From Pontibacillus salipaludis (GTDB taxonomy: Bacteria > Bacillota > Bacilli > Bacillales > BH030062): a stretch of 33,399 nucleotides of DNA. This document shows positions 8,727-17,855 of the stretch, piece after piece. A model generated the notes under the pieces. The model did no database searches and was not told where the DNA came from. It saw nothing but the letters and a program-made list of their open reading frames with translations. The translations under genes and the position numbers were made by a program. The stretch covers positions 1-33,399 of the forward strand of contig NZ_BMIN01000028.1 of the NCBI RefSeq assembly GCF_014642405.1, written 5' to 3'. Each line of letters opens with the position of its first letter. The stretch's first letter is position 1.

Positions 8727-9654
8727 ATGTGGCTTCCTTTCCTTTTGATGTAGTTCGGTTCCAAACGAAACCGACAATAGCTGTTAATACGATAGCCGTT
8801 ACTAACCGAATCAATAACAACGGCCAAACAGGAATCCCGAGCGGAATGAAAATCAGTGTGTCTTCTACCACCGCGTGACAAGAGACAAGGAAAATAAGCG
8901 ACAAGTACATGTCTTTTTTCGACACTCCATCTTCTTTCACAGCTTGAATCATGAGACCAGCTCCATAAGCTAGTCCAATAACAAGCCCGGCCACAAGGGT
9001 CATTGATGCGTTGCGTTCTACCCCTAATACACGTGTGAAAGGTGCGAGCCACTTAGAGAATAGGTTCAACCAATTCTTTTCCTTTAGCCACTGCATCCCA
9101 ACCATAAGAGGGATGACAATGGCGGCAAGTTGTACAACGCTCATGAAGGCCGTTTTAACGCCAAGCAACGCAATCGCAACATAGCCTTCTGGATCGGGTT
9201 GTTGTGTAATAAGTCCATACTGGGCCAATTCAGAACCGCCTTGCCAGAAGGCATTTATTAGTATGGCTGAAAGGAAGGCAAGTGATAAGCGAATTCCTGC
9301 AACAAACCACCATTTTACTCCTACTTTTGAAGCCACTGTTGATTCGATCAGCAAGTTATGAGAGAACGACATCATAACTGCCATAATAAATACCTCTTTT
9401 ACACTGAAATCAAAGGATACAATAGCACCAATACCAGCATAGAGGTTTAAAAAGTTTCCTAAAACAAGCGGAATCGCCGCCTCACCTGGCAGTCCGATCC
9501 ACTTCATGAGTGGTGTGATCCATTCCATAATCCACTTTAAGACGGGAGTAAACCGGAGAACCGTTACAAGTAACGTGATTGGAAATATAACTTTCCCAAG
9601 AGCCCACGTCACATCCAAGCCTTGCTTCAACCCTCTTTGCACTATACCAGGCAA
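8701..9654 (-). CDS. yvoD: YvoD-like nucleoside recognition (Gate) domain membrane protein
   Basis: A 317-residue membrane protein with about eight hydrophobic segments. Two Gate-type halves are apparent: one around [19 protein letters not shown] to [14 protein letters not shown], another around [20 protein letters not shown] to [15 protein letters not shown]. Histidine- and acid-containing loops ([13 protein letters not shown] and [12 protein letters not shown]) are equivalent in the two halves. The family is related to spore maturation proteins A and B; substrate is unknown. It starts at TTG (9654) with AAGGAGG 7 nt upstream, 12 nt after lgt. Its conserved place between lgt and ppaX is shared with B. 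subtilis. Confidence 0.88.
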   Translation of the reverse strand: MPGIVQRGLKQGLDVTWALGKVIFPITLLVTVLRFTPVLKWIMEWITPLMKWIGLPGEAAIPLVLGNFLNLYAGIGAIVSFDFSVKEVFIMAVMMSFSHNLLIESTVASKVGVKWWFVAGIRLSLAFLSAILINAFWQGGSELAQYGLITQQPDPEGYVAIALLGVKTAFMSVVQLAAIVIPLMVGMQWLKEKNWLNLFSKWLAPFTRVLGVERNASMTLVAGLVIGLAYGAGLMIQAVKEDGVSKKDMYLSLIFLVSCHAVVEDTLIFIPLGIPVWPLLLIRLVTAIVLTAIVGFVWNRTTSKGKEATYDHTHSSI

Positions 9655-9666
9655 GGGATAACCTCC

Positions 9667-10503
9667 TTACTTGTTCAGTTTATTGCCTTCATAATCTCGA
9701 TCTGCTTTATTTGCTTTACGGCGGTATATAATGAGTGCCGATGCAATTAGGATCAGAATAATAGAGATCACTTGTGCTGTCCGAAGTGAACCAATGATAT
9801 AAAGGCTATCTGTACGCATTTGTTCAATAAAGTAGCGTCCGAATGAATACCAAATGACGTAACTTAAGAACACTTCACCGCGACGTGGGTTGAATCTACG
9901 CAATACCAATAAGAATACAAAGCCGAGTATGTTCCACACGGATTCATATAAAAAGGTAGGGTGATACACAACCCCCTCAATACACATTTGACGATTGATG
10001 AAATTCGGTAAGAATTGCATGACATTCTGATAGAACGACTCTGAAACAGGGCCACCATGAGCTTCCTGGTTCATAAAGTTACCCCAACGTCCAATAGCTT
10101 GACCTAAAATAATGCTTGGTGCCGCAATATCAGCAAGCTGCCAAAATGGAAGTTTTCGAACACGAGCGAATACTACGGCTGTTGCAACAGAACCAATTAA
10201 AGCACCATGGATGGCAATACCGCCTTCCCAAATCGCAAATATATCGATTAAGGAACCATTCACATACCGTTCCCATTCAAAAATAACATAGTAGATACGA
10301 GCTGAAATAATAGCGATTGGAATCGCAAACACAACTAAATCAACAAACGTGTCTTTCTTAAAACCAAGCCGTTCCGACTCCCGCATAGCAAGCCATAGCC
10401 CTAGATAAGCGCCTGTGGCAATAATGACACCATACCAATAGATTGTGAAAGGCCCCAGGTCTAGAAAAACTCGACTTATAGGATCTGGACTACACGTCTG
10501 CAC
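9667..10503 (-). CDS. lgt: Prolipoprotein diacylglyceryl transferase
   Basis: Transfers the diacylglyceryl group from phosphatidylglycerol to the lipobox cysteine of prolipoproteins in the membrane. Seven membrane segments are expected. The Lgt signature [14 protein letters not shown] is at residues 138-151, with [10 protein letters not shown] at 91-100 and [11 protein letters not shown] near the C-terminus. I chose the GTG at 10503: AAAGGAGGA lies 7 nt upstream within the end of hprK, and the product then begins MQTCSPDP, giving 278 residues, close to the family's usual length. It overlaps hprK by 14 nt. The longer in-frame reading back to 10545 lies wholly within hprK and lacks a ribosome site. 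Confidence 0.95.
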   Translation of the reverse strand: MQTCSPDPISRVFLDLGPFTIYWYGVIIATGAYLGLWLAMRESERLGFKKDTFVDLVVFAIPIAIISARIYYVIFEWERYVNGSLIDIFAIWEGGIAIHGALIGSVATAVVFARVRKLPFWQLADIAAPSIILGQAIGRWGNFMNQEAHGGPVSESFYQNVMQFLPNFINRQMCIEGVVYHPTFLYESVWNILGFVFLLVLRRFNPRRGEVFLSYVIWYSFGRYFIEQMRTDSLYIIGSLRTAQVISIILILIASALIIYRRKANKADRDYEGNKLNK

Positions 10504-11452
10504 CTGGGAATCCTCCTTTCGGTGAACCAGCTTTATTCTCGTCAATCATACCGGTTAAACGGTGGGAGAATTCTTCAGCTGCATTTACACCCATGCGCTT
10601 CAAACGGAAATTCATCGCAGCTACTTCAATAATAACAGCAAGGTTTCGGCCTGGTCGCACAGGTACAGTCGCTTTAGGAATTTCAACATCCATGATTTTC
10701 ATCGTTTCCTCTTCTAAACCGAGGCGATCATATTGTTTGTTCTTTTCCCATAGCTCGAGGTTAATGCAATATGTAATTCGCTTAAAGCTGCGAACGGCCC
10801 CGGCCCCAAACAATGTCATCACGTTAATAATACCTAAGCCTCTGATCTCTAATAGGTGTTCAATAAGAGAAGGTGAGTTTCCGATTAAGGTATCATAGTC
10901 TTCCTGACGAATTTCTACACTATCATCAGCTACAAGACGGTGACCTCTCTTGACCAGTTCAAGAGCTGTTTCACTTTTACCAACACCGCTCTGTCCTGTT
11001 ATTAAAACACCTACGCCATAAACGTCCACTAGAACGCCGTGTATAGCTGTAAAAGGTGCAAACTTCGTTTCTAAGAAGTTGGTTAACCGACTAATAACAC
11101 GAGTCGTCTTATGCGGAGATCGCATAATTGGCACACCCGCCGCAGATGCTGCCTCTATAAGTGCATCAGGTACTTCCATTCCACGTGTAATCACAATGCC
11201 TGGTGTAATATCTGTACATAATTTAACTGCACGATCCTTCTTATCTTCTTCATTGAGTTCGTTAAAGAACGACAACTCCGTTTTGCCAAGCAATTGCAAA
11301 CGCTCAGACGGATAATACTTAAAATAGCCCGCCATTTCCATTCCAGGTCTAGAGATATCACTTGTTGAAATCTCACGGTGAACGCCATCCTCACCAGCAA
11401 CAATTTCTAGATTAAATTGATCCAACAAATCCTGGGTTCGAACTTTCGACAT
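10490..11452 (-). CDS. hprK: HPr kinase/phosphorylase
   Basis: Phosphorylates Ser46 of HPr using ATP or pyrophosphate and reverses it by phosphorolysis, so setting carbon catabolite repression. 320 residues from the ATG at 11452, which follows GGGAGGA by 6 nt. The N-terminal domain covers about 1-130. The catalytic domain carries His138 ([11 protein letters not shown]), Walker A GQSGVGKS at 153-160, [11 protein letters not shown] at 171-181 and the family signature [20 protein letters not shown] at 201-220. The C-terminal helix region follows. It leads the operon hprK-lgt-yvoD-ppaX-yvoF. Product P-Ser-HPr should act through the cre at glpFK in this window. Confidence 0.97.
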   Translation of the reverse strand: MSKVRTQDLLDQFNLEIVAGEDGVHREISTSDISRPGMEMAGYFKYYPSERLQLLGKTELSFFNELNEEDKKDRAVKLCTDITPGIVITRGMEVPDALIEAASAAGVPIMRSPHKTTRVISRLTNFLETKFAPFTAIHGVLVDVYGVGVLITGQSGVGKSETALELVKRGHRLVADDSVEIRQEDYDTLIGNSPSLIEHLLEIRGLGIINVMTLFGAGAVRSFKRITYCINLELWEKNKQYDRLGLEEETMKIMDVEIPKATVPVRPGRNLAVIIEVAAMNFRLKRMGVNAAEEFSHRLTGMIDENKAGSPKGGFPGADV

Positions 11453-11495
11453 ATGTAATCCTCCCTGTAGGTTATCCTCAATAATCACTTCCCCT

Positions 11496-11525
11496 ATTGT
11501 AGCATTTTTTACAAAACTCTGTGGA
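11496..11525 (-). promoter_or_regulatory. Possible SigA promoter of the hprK operon
   Basis: On the minus strand TACAAT (complement of 11496-11501) and a weak TCCACA -35 (complement of 11520-11525) are 18 bp apart, about 45 nt before the hprK start. Confidence 0.5.
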
Positions 11526-11582
11526 AACAAAACAACCCAAACAAAAAAACACACCTCCCTTCATCGCTCTAAAGCACTACAT

Positions 11583-11632
11583 CGTGCCAGACACCCTGTA
11601 GTTTGCTAAAGCAATAACGCGTGTCTGGCACC
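11583..11632. repeat. Short dispersed repeat, family C, copy 2
   Basis: GTGCCAGACACCC and GTGTCTGGCACCC about 40 bp apart, joined by a segment with CTAAAGCA and flanked by another CTAAAGCA to the right. Aligns well with the copy at 19971-20023. Confidence 0.7.
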
Positions 11633-11680
11633 CTTCACTTCACTAAAGCACCACATTACTCTCCCTAAGAATAAGGCAAT

Positions 11681-11709
11681 AAAAAAACTGATCCCAGTGG
11701 GATCAGTTT
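11681..11709 (-). terminator. Terminator of yvlB-yvlD
   Basis: Stem AAACTGATCCC/GGGATCAGTTT with loop of three bases (11685-11709), followed on the minus strand by a T run. The upstream arm touches the yvlD stop codon. Confidence 0.88.
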
Positions 11710-12059
11710 TATTTCTTAGCGTCTTTGAAAAGTTGGTTCAGGATTAGGTTTAAGATAGATAAGATAATGGCCGCAAGGATCGCCATGCCAAATCCTTCAA
11801 TCTCGAAGCTACTTCCAAGTAAGCCTTGCGTAATCATTAACGTAATTGCGTTGATGACAAATAAGAATAATCCTAGTGATAAAACAGTAATCGGTAAGGT
11901 TAATACGACTAAAATCGGACGTACAATTACGTTTAAAATCGAAAGAATGAAACTTGCTAAGATAGCCGTCCCAATCCCTTCTAAGTATATCGAATCAAAT
12001 AATTGATCAACGGCAATAATCGCCACAGCATTTAAAATAATACTAAAGAGCCAATTCAT
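11709..12059 (-). CDS. yvlD: YvlD-like phage holin family membrane protein
   Basis: A 116-residue protein made almost entirely of four hydrophobic segments (about 5-25, 30-52, 55-80 and 88-110), with repeated ILSILN motifs (FILSILNVIVRP and IILSILNLILN) typical of the phage holin 4 superfamily/YvlD group. The molecular function is unknown; in B. subtilis yvlD belongs to a SigW-controlled envelope-stress operon. The start ATG follows AAAGGAGTGAGAGG. It is 15 nt after yvlB and shares its promoter. YvlA- and YvlC (PspC)-type genes present in B. subtilis are absent between or beside these two. Confidence 0.88.
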   Translation of the reverse strand: MNWLFSIILNAVAIIAVDQLFDSIYLEGIGTAILASFILSILNVIVRPILVVLTLPITVLSLGLFLFVINAITLMITQGLLGSSFEIEGFGMAILAAIILSILNLILNQLFKDAKK

Positions 12060-12074
12060 AATCCTCTCACTCCT

Positions 12075-13187
12075 TTATAAACTTCCCCCTTCATCACCCT
12101 GTATTTTCACGGAACCTGTTTTGGTTTCCGCTTCAACATGCAAAATGTGATCCAGGTTAGGGTTTGTTTCAAATTTCAACTCTTTCTTCAGCGTTTCCTT
12201 CTGCTCTGAGATCGTTTTAAAATCTGGCAAATGGCAGTGTAGACTTCCAAGATTGGTGAACATTTTGCCATTTAAGCGTAAAGATTTAGGTACGATCAGA
12301 TCCACATTTCCAGTTGTCGTTTTAAAGAAACCAGTGTGTCCACGGTCTCCTTGCCAATTACACTTAATGTTTCCGTTAATAACTTGCGAATCCACTTTGC
12401 CGAAATCTCCCGCTAATTTCACAGACCCATTCATCATCTCGGTCTCCAAATCATCACACTTCACTTGCTCGGCAGTAATCGATCCATTTGAAGTGCTTAA
12501 CTCCCACTCATGACCTTCCATCTTATGAAGTTTTATGTCTCCATTGGATGTTTTAACGTTTAAATCATGAATAGGAAGACCTTCTGCTTCTATTTTCCCA
12601 TTAAAGACACGAAGCGAAACGTCTTCATACGCTTTCTCTGGTACCCAAAGCGTTACATCCGTCTTAACCTTTTTCGATTTCACTTCAAACTTAAGAACAT
12701 CATCACTAACAATAAAGTTCTTCATATCCATAAATCGCTCACGAGCTTCATCTTGATTATTGACTTGGTACACTTTAGCCTGACACTCAAGGCGCATATC
12801 TTGCTCTTTCCATGGCTTCATCATTACATTTCCATTCGCCACATCAATATATACGTTAGTAAACGTTACTCCTTGATGCTGAAAAATATGATGAACACTT
12901 TGATACGACCCAAAGTTGAAATCTAAATCTACATTTTTTATTTTCTTAAAGGCTTCTCCTACTAAACTTTTAAAACGTTGCTTAGTTGAACCAGAGTTAT
13001 AAGCTTTGTGATCTTGCCGCGCATCCCAATCGACTTTCTTAGAAAGCTCCGCTGACTTACCTTCTTGCCCTTCTTCTTCTTTAACATCACTCGCGTACGC
13101 CAAAGCATCCAGTAACTCCTCCGCTTCCTCTGTAGAAATCTTTCCCTCTTGAAGCATCGTTAAAATCTGCTTTCTCTCTTCCTGCAC
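12075..13187 (-). CDS. yvlB: YvlB-like DUF4097 beta-helix protein
   Basis: A 370-residue protein. Residues 1-30 (ERKQILTMLQEGKISTEEAE...) form the short helical SHOCT-like segment that opens YvlB/LiaG-type proteins. From about 105 to 370 there are repeated short beta-strand turns (NGKIEAEGLPI, TSNGDIKLHKMEG, TSNGSITAEQV, MNGSVKLAGDF, INGNIKCNW, TTGNVDLIVPK) typical of the DUF4097 beta-solenoid. No signal peptide or membrane segment is visible. Function is unknown; the family is linked to envelope stress. It starts at GTG (13187) with AGGAG 9 nt upstream. A SigW-type promoter lies 33 nt further upstream. Confidence 0.88.
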   Translation of the reverse strand: MQEERKQILTMLQEGKISTEEAEELLDALAYASDVKEEEGQEGKSAELSKKVDWDARQDHKAYNSGSTKQRFKSLVGEAFKKIKNVDLDFNFGSYQSVHHIFQHQGVTFTNVYIDVANGNVMMKPWKEQDMRLECQAKVYQVNNQDEARERFMDMKNFIVSDDVLKFEVKSKKVKTDVTLWVPEKAYEDVSLRVFNGKIEAEGLPIHDLNVKTSNGDIKLHKMEGHEWELSTSNGSITAEQVKCDDLETEMMNGSVKLAGDFGKVDSQVINGNIKCNWQGDRGHTGFFKTTTGNVDLIVPKSLRLNGKMFTNLGSLHCHLPDFKTISEQKETLKKELKFETNPNLDHILHVEAETKTGSVKIQGDEGGSL

Positions 13188-13219
13188 GGTTCATCTCTCC
13201 TTTATCATCCTATTCTTTA

Positions 13220-13246
13220 TACGCATCATAAGATCTATATGTTTCA
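13220..13246 (-). promoter_or_regulatory. SigW-type (ECF) promoter of yvlB-yvlD
   Basis: On the minus strand TGAAAC (complement of 13241-13246) and CGTA (complement of 13220-13223, extended to CGTATA) are 17 bp apart. This matches the SigW consensus TGAAAC-N16/17-CGTA, and yvlABCD is a known SigW target in B. subtilis. The stretch 13247-13452 holds nothing else I can identify. Confidence 0.75.
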
Positions 13247-13452
13247 ATTTCGACTTATTTATTTCTCTTTCTCGATTCTATACATAGTTCCTTCTTTAAA
13301 ATAAGTGCTTCGTTAAAGTTTAATGTTGTTATACTTTCATATATTTATTAGAAATTGGTCAGTAATATAGAACATTTCAAACTGTGACATAAAAATTGTG
13401 ATGAGCCCCCAACCTACCATATTGGGCTCGTTTCCGCTCTACTTATACAGCA

Positions 13453-13642
13453 AAGGTGGTCCTGGAAATTGCGAGACTCCTGCGGGAGAAAGAGGTCGAC
13501 GAGACCCCGCAGGGTGGTTTCCCCGAGGAGGCTGTAAAAGAAAAGGGGGAAGTTCGACTAAGACCGTCACGTCCTGTGACAACGTCGAACGACCCCACGT
13601 CGTATGGGGCCGCGGAAAGCGAGTAATTTCCAGGACCACCTT
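13453..13642. repeat. Dispersed hairpin repeat, family A, copy 2 (long form)
   Basis: 190 bp with perfect 18-bp terminal inverted repeats, AAGGTGGTCCTGGAAATT (13453-13470) and its complement (13625-13642). It shares the core GAGACTCCTGCGGGAGAAAG and GCGGAAAGCGAGT with copy 1, but the stem sequence differs. About 65 extra bases in the right half include a nested hairpin (GTTCGAC ... GTCGAAC around GTCAC/GTGAC). Confidence 0.85.
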
Positions 13643-13687
13643 ACTCTCTATTAAAGCTAACGGAAACAACTCCAAGAACAAACAAAT

Positions 13688-13717
13688 CCCCTTGCTTCTC
13701 ATCAGAAAAGCAAGGGG
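13688..13717 (-). terminator. Terminator after bshB2
   Basis: Perfect 10-bp stem CCCCTTGCTT (13688-13697) with AAGCAAGGGG (13708-13717), followed on the minus strand by ATTTGTTTGTT. It lies 6 nt after the bshB2 stop. Confidence 0.8.
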
Positions 13718-13723
13718 ACCCCC

Positions 13724-14386
13724 TTAAAACGTCCACTTATAAAATTCTTCGTATTTTAACAGCTTACGCCCTTCAGAATTAATTTCCTTCAGGTTTGGAC
13801 TATCACGGAATTGCTTCATCATACCTTCTGCCTGAGAGCGGTGAGCTTCAATCGCTCTCATCTTGCCTTCAAAGTAATCCTCAACATCACGTACGATATC
13901 AGGTTCACCCAGCAATTCACGACGATTATGCGTAATGGCTTTGGCCCATACTTCTGGACGCTTAGACTCATCCATCATTTCAACAGCTTTAATCGCTGCC
14001 GCTCCCATTGCATCGTGATCAGGATGGACAGCATGCCCAGGATAAAACGTAATAACAAGGCTTGGGTTTATTTCCTCAAGACGCTGTTTTAAATCCTTTG
14101 CAACCTCAGTTCGATCTTCAAATTCTAACGTTTTATCACGGTACCCTAGCATTTCTAAGTTAATATCTAACTCTTTACAAGCATCTTGTAATTCTTCTTT
14201 ACGAATTTCAGGCAACGTTTCACGATTAGCAAAAAACGGACTTCCCATATTACGGCCCATTTCTCCTAATGTTCCACAGAAATAGGTTACAGGAATGTCT
14301 TTTTCCCTGAATTCAAGAATCGTACCTGAACACCCAAATGCTTCATCATCAGGGTGCGGTAAAATTATGGCGACATGTTGACCCAT
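13724..14386 (-). CDS. bshB2: Bacillithiol biosynthesis deacetylase BshB2
   Basis: A 220-residue LmbE/PIG-L family zinc hydrolase that removes acetyl from N-acetylglucosaminyl-malate in bacillithiol synthesis (or hydrolyses related conjugates). The zinc-binding motif is HPDDE at residues 11-15 (IILPHPDDEAFGCSG), with the second metal-site motif HPDHDA at 121-126. The segment GTLGEMGRNMGSPFFANRETL (about 38-58) resembles B. subtilis YojG. I chose the ATG at 14386, since GAGGG lies 8 nt upstream and the length then matches YojG; the ATG at 14407 has no ribosome site. It follows yojF by 24 nt, the same pairing as in B. subtilis. Confidence 0.92.
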   Translation of the reverse strand: MGQHVAIILPHPDDEAFGCSGTILEFREKDIPVTYFCGTLGEMGRNMGSPFFANRETLPEIRKEELQDACKELDINLEMLGYRDKTLEFEDRTEVAKDLKQRLEEINPSLVITFYPGHAVHPDHDAMGAAAIKAVEMMDESKRPEVWAKAITHNRRELLGEPDIVRDVEDYFEGKMRAIEAHRSQAEGMMKQFRDSPNLKEINSEGRKLLKYEEFYKWTF

Positions 14387-14410
14387 GTTACGTTCCCTCA
14401 CTTTCATTTA

Positions 14411-14758
14411 TTATTTAAACGGCGTCTCGCTAATTTCTAAAGCAACCATTAAACGGCCTTCATTATCATGGCCAGCCATTAACAAACGACCTTGATCATC
14501 AAGCTCCCAGTCTGTTAGGCCTTCTGCATAAATCCAACCCAATTGCGTCTTTAATCCGACACGGTAGGATTCATGGCCAATAATTTTGGCTTGCGTATAT
14601 TTTACTTGAGCATTGCGAATGAATGCTCCTACATTATATGCGTTAGAGTCAAAGTGGCGCGCATAAGCACCATTCGTGGTTTCTAAATGAATATATACAT
14701 CTTTATGCGCTAAATCTTCAAGCGCTTTTTGGACGTGATCGATTTGGATCGTTTCCAT
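14411..14758 (-). CDS. yojF: YojF family protein (DUF1806)
   Basis: A 115-residue protein of unknown biochemical role found next to bshB2 across Bacillaceae. Conserved segments are DVYIHLETTNGAYA near residue 20, IRNAQVKYTQAKIIG near 48, YRVGLKTQLGWIYAEGLTDW near 65 and GRLLMAGHD near 90. No signal peptide or membrane segment. The start ATG follows AGAGAGGGG. Its invariant pairing with bshB2 suggests a part in bacillithiol metabolism, which is inference. Confidence 0.9.
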   Translation of the reverse strand: METIQIDHVQKALEDLAHKDVYIHLETTNGAYARHFDSNAYNVGAFIRNAQVKYTQAKIIGHESYRVGLKTQLGWIYAEGLTDWELDDQGRLLMAGHDNEGRLMVALEISETPFK

Positions 14759-14789
14759 ACGACGGACCCCTCTCTAGAACTTATGTCTT

Positions 14790-14824
14790 TCTATACCATA
14801 CCCAAAATAGCGCACAATCGTCAA
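14790..14824 (-). promoter_or_regulatory. Possible promoter of yojF-bshB2
   Basis: Two overlapping readings on the minus strand: TTGTGC-N16-TATAGA (14812-14817 and 14790-14795) and TTGACG-N18-TATGGT (14819-14824 and 14795-14800). Either would start transcription about 25-30 nt before the yojF ribosome site. Confidence 0.4.
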
Positions 14825-14925
14825 AGAATCTACATTTATGCATTCTAAAAGTCTTTACTAAATTGAATATCCCCATAACTGAAACCAAGTCAGATCGGCC
14901 ATCAGAGTTCCCAAAGGTTGAACTC

Positions 14926-14965
14926 AAAAAAAGAGACAGAACCATGATGCAGGTTCTGTCTCTTT
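14926..14965 (-). terminator. Terminator of uvrBA
   Basis: Perfect 14-bp stem AAAGAGACAGAACC (14930-14943) with GGTTCTGTCTCTTT (14952-14965), followed by a T run on the minus strand. It lies 5 nt after the uvrA stop. Confidence 0.92.
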
Positions 14966-14970
14966 ACGCT

Positions 14971-17847
14971 TTATGATTTCGAAACTTTTTCACGCTTCTG
15001 CAGCTTCTCTTCCATACGTTTACGATCTCTTTCTAATATAGGTCCTAGATAATGGCCTGTATAAGATTGAGTTTGTTCCGCAACTTCTTCTGGAGTTCCT
15101 GTGGCAATAATCTGACCACCATTAGCTCCACCCTCTGGACCTAGGTCGAGTAAATAGTCAGCGGCTTTAATGACATCTAAATTATGCTCAATAATTAAAA
15201 CGGTCTCTCCGTTATCAACAAGGCGCTGAAGAACCATTAGTAACCTTGATATATCATCTACGTGTAAACCTGTGGTTGGTTCATCAAGGATATACAATGA
15301 GCGTCCTGTGGAGCGACGATGAAGCTCACTTGCTAGCTTCACACGCTGCGCCTCACCACCAGATAACGTTGTAGCCGGTTGACCTAGTTTAATATATCCA
15401 AGTCCTACATCGAAAATAGTGGACAGCTTGCGCTTTATTTTAGGAATCGCTTCGAAGAAATCGTAGGCTTCTTCAATCGTCATAGCAAGAACGTCTGCAA
15501 TACTCTTACCCTTGTACTTGACTTCAAGCGTTTCTCGGTTATATCGCTTTCCATCACAGACTTCACACGGAACGTAGACATCCGGTAAGAAGTGCATTTC
15601 AATTTTAATGATTCCGTCGCCCCGGCAAGCTTCGCAACGTCCGCCTTTAACGTTAAAGCTGAAACGTCCTTTTTTGTACCCGCGAATTTTCGCTTCATTG
15701 GTTTGGGCAAATACATCACGAATATCGTCAAAAACGCCTGTATACGTAGCAGGGTTTGAACGTGGCGTTCGTCCAATCGGAGACTGATCAATATCAATTA
15801 CCTTTTCTAAATGATCCAGACCCTTAACTTCTTTATGCTTACCAGGCTTCACTTTACTCTTATGAAGGCGTTGAGCCAGGCTCTTGTGTAAAATCTCGTT
15901 AACAAGTGTACTCTTACCAGACCCTGACACGCCAGTTACGGCTGTAAGGACGCCTAATGGAAACTTTGCATTTACTTTCTTTAAGTTGTTCTCTTCAGCA
16001 CCAATGACTTCAACATACCGTCCATCTGGCTTACGACGCTCTTGAGGAAGTGGAATAAACTTCTCACCAGATAGATATTGTCCAGTTAAGGACCCTTTGT
16101 CTTCCATTACTTCTTGAGGAGTACCACTTGATACAATTTGTCCTCCATGTGCCCCTGCTCCAGGTCCAATATCAATAAGGTGATCTGCAGCTAGCATTGT
16201 GTCTTCATCATGCTCAACCACAATTAGCGTGTTATCTAAGTCCCTCATATTCTGAAGCGTTGCAATGAGACGGTCATTGTCTCGTTGGTGAAGACCAATA
16301 GAAGGTTCATCAAGTACATATAAAACCCCTGTTAATGCTGCACCAATTTGTGTAGCCAAGCGAATACGCTGTGCCTCACCGCCTGACAGCGTACCGCCAG
16401 AGCGAGAAAGTGTTAAGTAGTCTATACCGACATTAATAAGAAAACTTAATCGATCGCAGATTTCTTTCAAAATCATGCGAGCAATCGTTTCTTCTTTCTC
16501 CGATAACTCTACATTATTAAAGAAATTATACGCCTCATGCACAGAAAGATCCGTAACTTCTCCAATATGGTTACCATTAACAAGAACAGCTAACGGTTTC
16601 TCATCTAAACGATACCCTTTACATTTAGGGCACTTCTTCTGAGCCATATATTTTTCCATTTGTTCACGAATATAGTCAGAAGTTGTTTCACGATATCTTC
16701 TCTCTACGTTTGATACTACGCCTTCGAAATAGATATGATTTTCTCGTACTTTTCCAAAATCATTCTCGTAACGGAAGTAAATTTTTTCATCATCACTTCC
16801 ATAAAGGATGCGGTCCATTTGATAATCCGGTATATCTTTCACTGGGATATCCATATCAATTCCATAGTGATCACACACACTCTTTAAAAGGTGTGGATAA
16901 TACTGTGAACTATTCGGCTCCCATGGGGCAATGGCATGTTGATTTAACGTTAAACTCCAATCCGGAATTACAAGTTCTAGGTCAACCTCTAACTGCGTCC
17001 CAAGACCGTCACAGCGTGTACATGCCCCATATGGACTGTTAAACGAGAACATACGAGGCTCGAGTTCACCAATAGAAAACCCACAGATTGGACACGCGTG
17101 ATGCTCACTAAATTGAAGCTCTTCACCATCTACGACGTCAACGATCAGGTGTCCTTCACCTAAACGTAGAGCCGTTTCTACAGAATCAGACAGACGCCCG
17201 GATACGCCATCTTTAATCGCAATACGGTCAATGACCACTTCAATCGAGTGTTTTTTATTCTTCTCAAGAGAAATGTCTTCTGTGACTTCACGCATTTCTC
17301 CGTCAACGCGGATCCTTACATACCCCTCTTTTTTCAAGTTTTCGAGGACTTTTACGTGTTGACCTTTTCGCCCTGAAACCACTGGAGCAAGAATTTGCAT
17401 TTTTGTACGCTCAGGGTATTCAAGAAGCTGGTCGACCATTTGCTGAACGGTTTGGGATGTAATTTCAATTCCATGGTTTGGACAAGTTGGGTGTCCCACA
17501 CGTGCGTATAAAAGGCGCAGATAATCATAAATCTCTGTTACCGTCCCTACAGTAGACCGAGGGTTTTTACTCGTTGTCTTCTGGTCAATCGATATAGCCG
17601 GAGAAAGACCCTCGATGGAGTCTACATCCGGTTTATCCATCTGACCTAAGAATTGACGCGCATAGGCAGAGAGAGATTCTACGTATCGACGTTGCCCTTC
17701 CGCATAAACAGTGTCGAAGGCAAGCGAAGACTTCCCTGAACCTGAAAGTCCTGTTAGCACGACTAATTTATTCTTCGGTATATCAATATCGACGTTTTTT
17801 AAATTATGGGCACGAGCCCCTTTAACACTTATCGATTTCTGGCTCAT
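14971..17847 (-). CDS. uvrA: Excinuclease ABC subunit A
   Basis: The 958-residue damage-sensing ATPase of nucleotide excision repair; it dimerises and loads UvrB at lesions. Two ABC ATPase modules are visible: Walker A GLSGSGKS at 33-40 with signature [16 protein letters not shown] in the middle, and a second Walker [10 protein letters not shown] near 640 with signature [15 protein letters not shown] near 835. Cys pairs of zinc modules occur at CPICGF/CTRCDG, CPKCKG and CEACRGDG...CEVCDG. Length is standard. The start follows AAGGATGATC, which overlaps the uvrB stop, and the gene begins 8 nt after uvrB, so the two are one operon under the LexA box upstream of uvrB. Confidence 0.98.
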   Translation of the reverse strand: MSQKSISVKGARAHNLKNVDIDIPKNKLVVLTGLSGSGKSSLAFDTVYAEGQRRYVESLSAYARQFLGQMDKPDVDSIEGLSPAISIDQKTTSKNPRSTVGTVTEIYDYLRLLYARVGHPTCPNHGIEITSQTVQQMVDQLLEYPERTKMQILAPVVSGRKGQHVKVLENLKKEGYVRIRVDGEMREVTEDISLEKNKKHSIEVVIDRIAIKDGVSGRLSDSVETALRLGEGHLIVDVVDGEELQFSEHHACPICGFSIGELEPRMFSFNSPYGACTRCDGLGTQLEVDLELVIPDWSLTLNQHAIAPWEPNSSQYYPHLLKSVCDHYGIDMDIPVKDIPDYQMDRILYGSDDEKIYFRYENDFGKVRENHIYFEGVVSNVERRYRETTSDYIREQMEKYMAQKKCPKCKGYRLDEKPLAVLVNGNHIGEVTDLSVHEAYNFFNNVELSEKEETIARMILKEICDRLSFLINVGIDYLTLSRSGGTLSGGEAQRIRLATQIGAALTGVLYVLDEPSIGLHQRDNDRLIATLQNMRDLDNTLIVVEHDEDTMLAADHLIDIGPGAGAHGGQIVSSGTPQEVMEDKGSLTGQYLSGEKFIPLPQERRKPDGRYVEVIGAEENNLKKVNAKFPLGVLTAVTGVSGSGKSTLVNEILHKSLAQRLHKSKVKPGKHKEVKGLDHLEKVIDIDQSPIGRTPRSNPATYTGVFDDIRDVFAQTNEAKIRGYKKGRFSFNVKGGRCEACRGDGIIKIEMHFLPDVYVPCEVCDGKRYNRETLEVKYKGKSIADVLAMTIEEAYDFFEAIPKIKRKLSTIFDVGLGYIKLGQPATTLSGGEAQRVKLASELHRRSTGRSLYILDEPTTGLHVDDISRLLMVLQRLVDNGETVLIIEHNLDVIKAADYLLDLGPEGGANGGQIIATGTPEEVAEQTQSYTGHYLGPILERDRKRMEEKLQKREKVSKS

Positions 17848-17855
17848 GTATTAGA

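Noticed and set aside
12567-12926. 119-codon plus-strand open frame inside yvlB
   Set aside because: Antisense to a well-supported beta-solenoid gene, with no ribosome site and no recognisable motif.
13398-13727. Open frames on both strands across 13398-13727
   Set aside because: They follow the palindromic family A repeat and a terminator; composition is that of the hairpin, with no ribosome site or recognisable protein.
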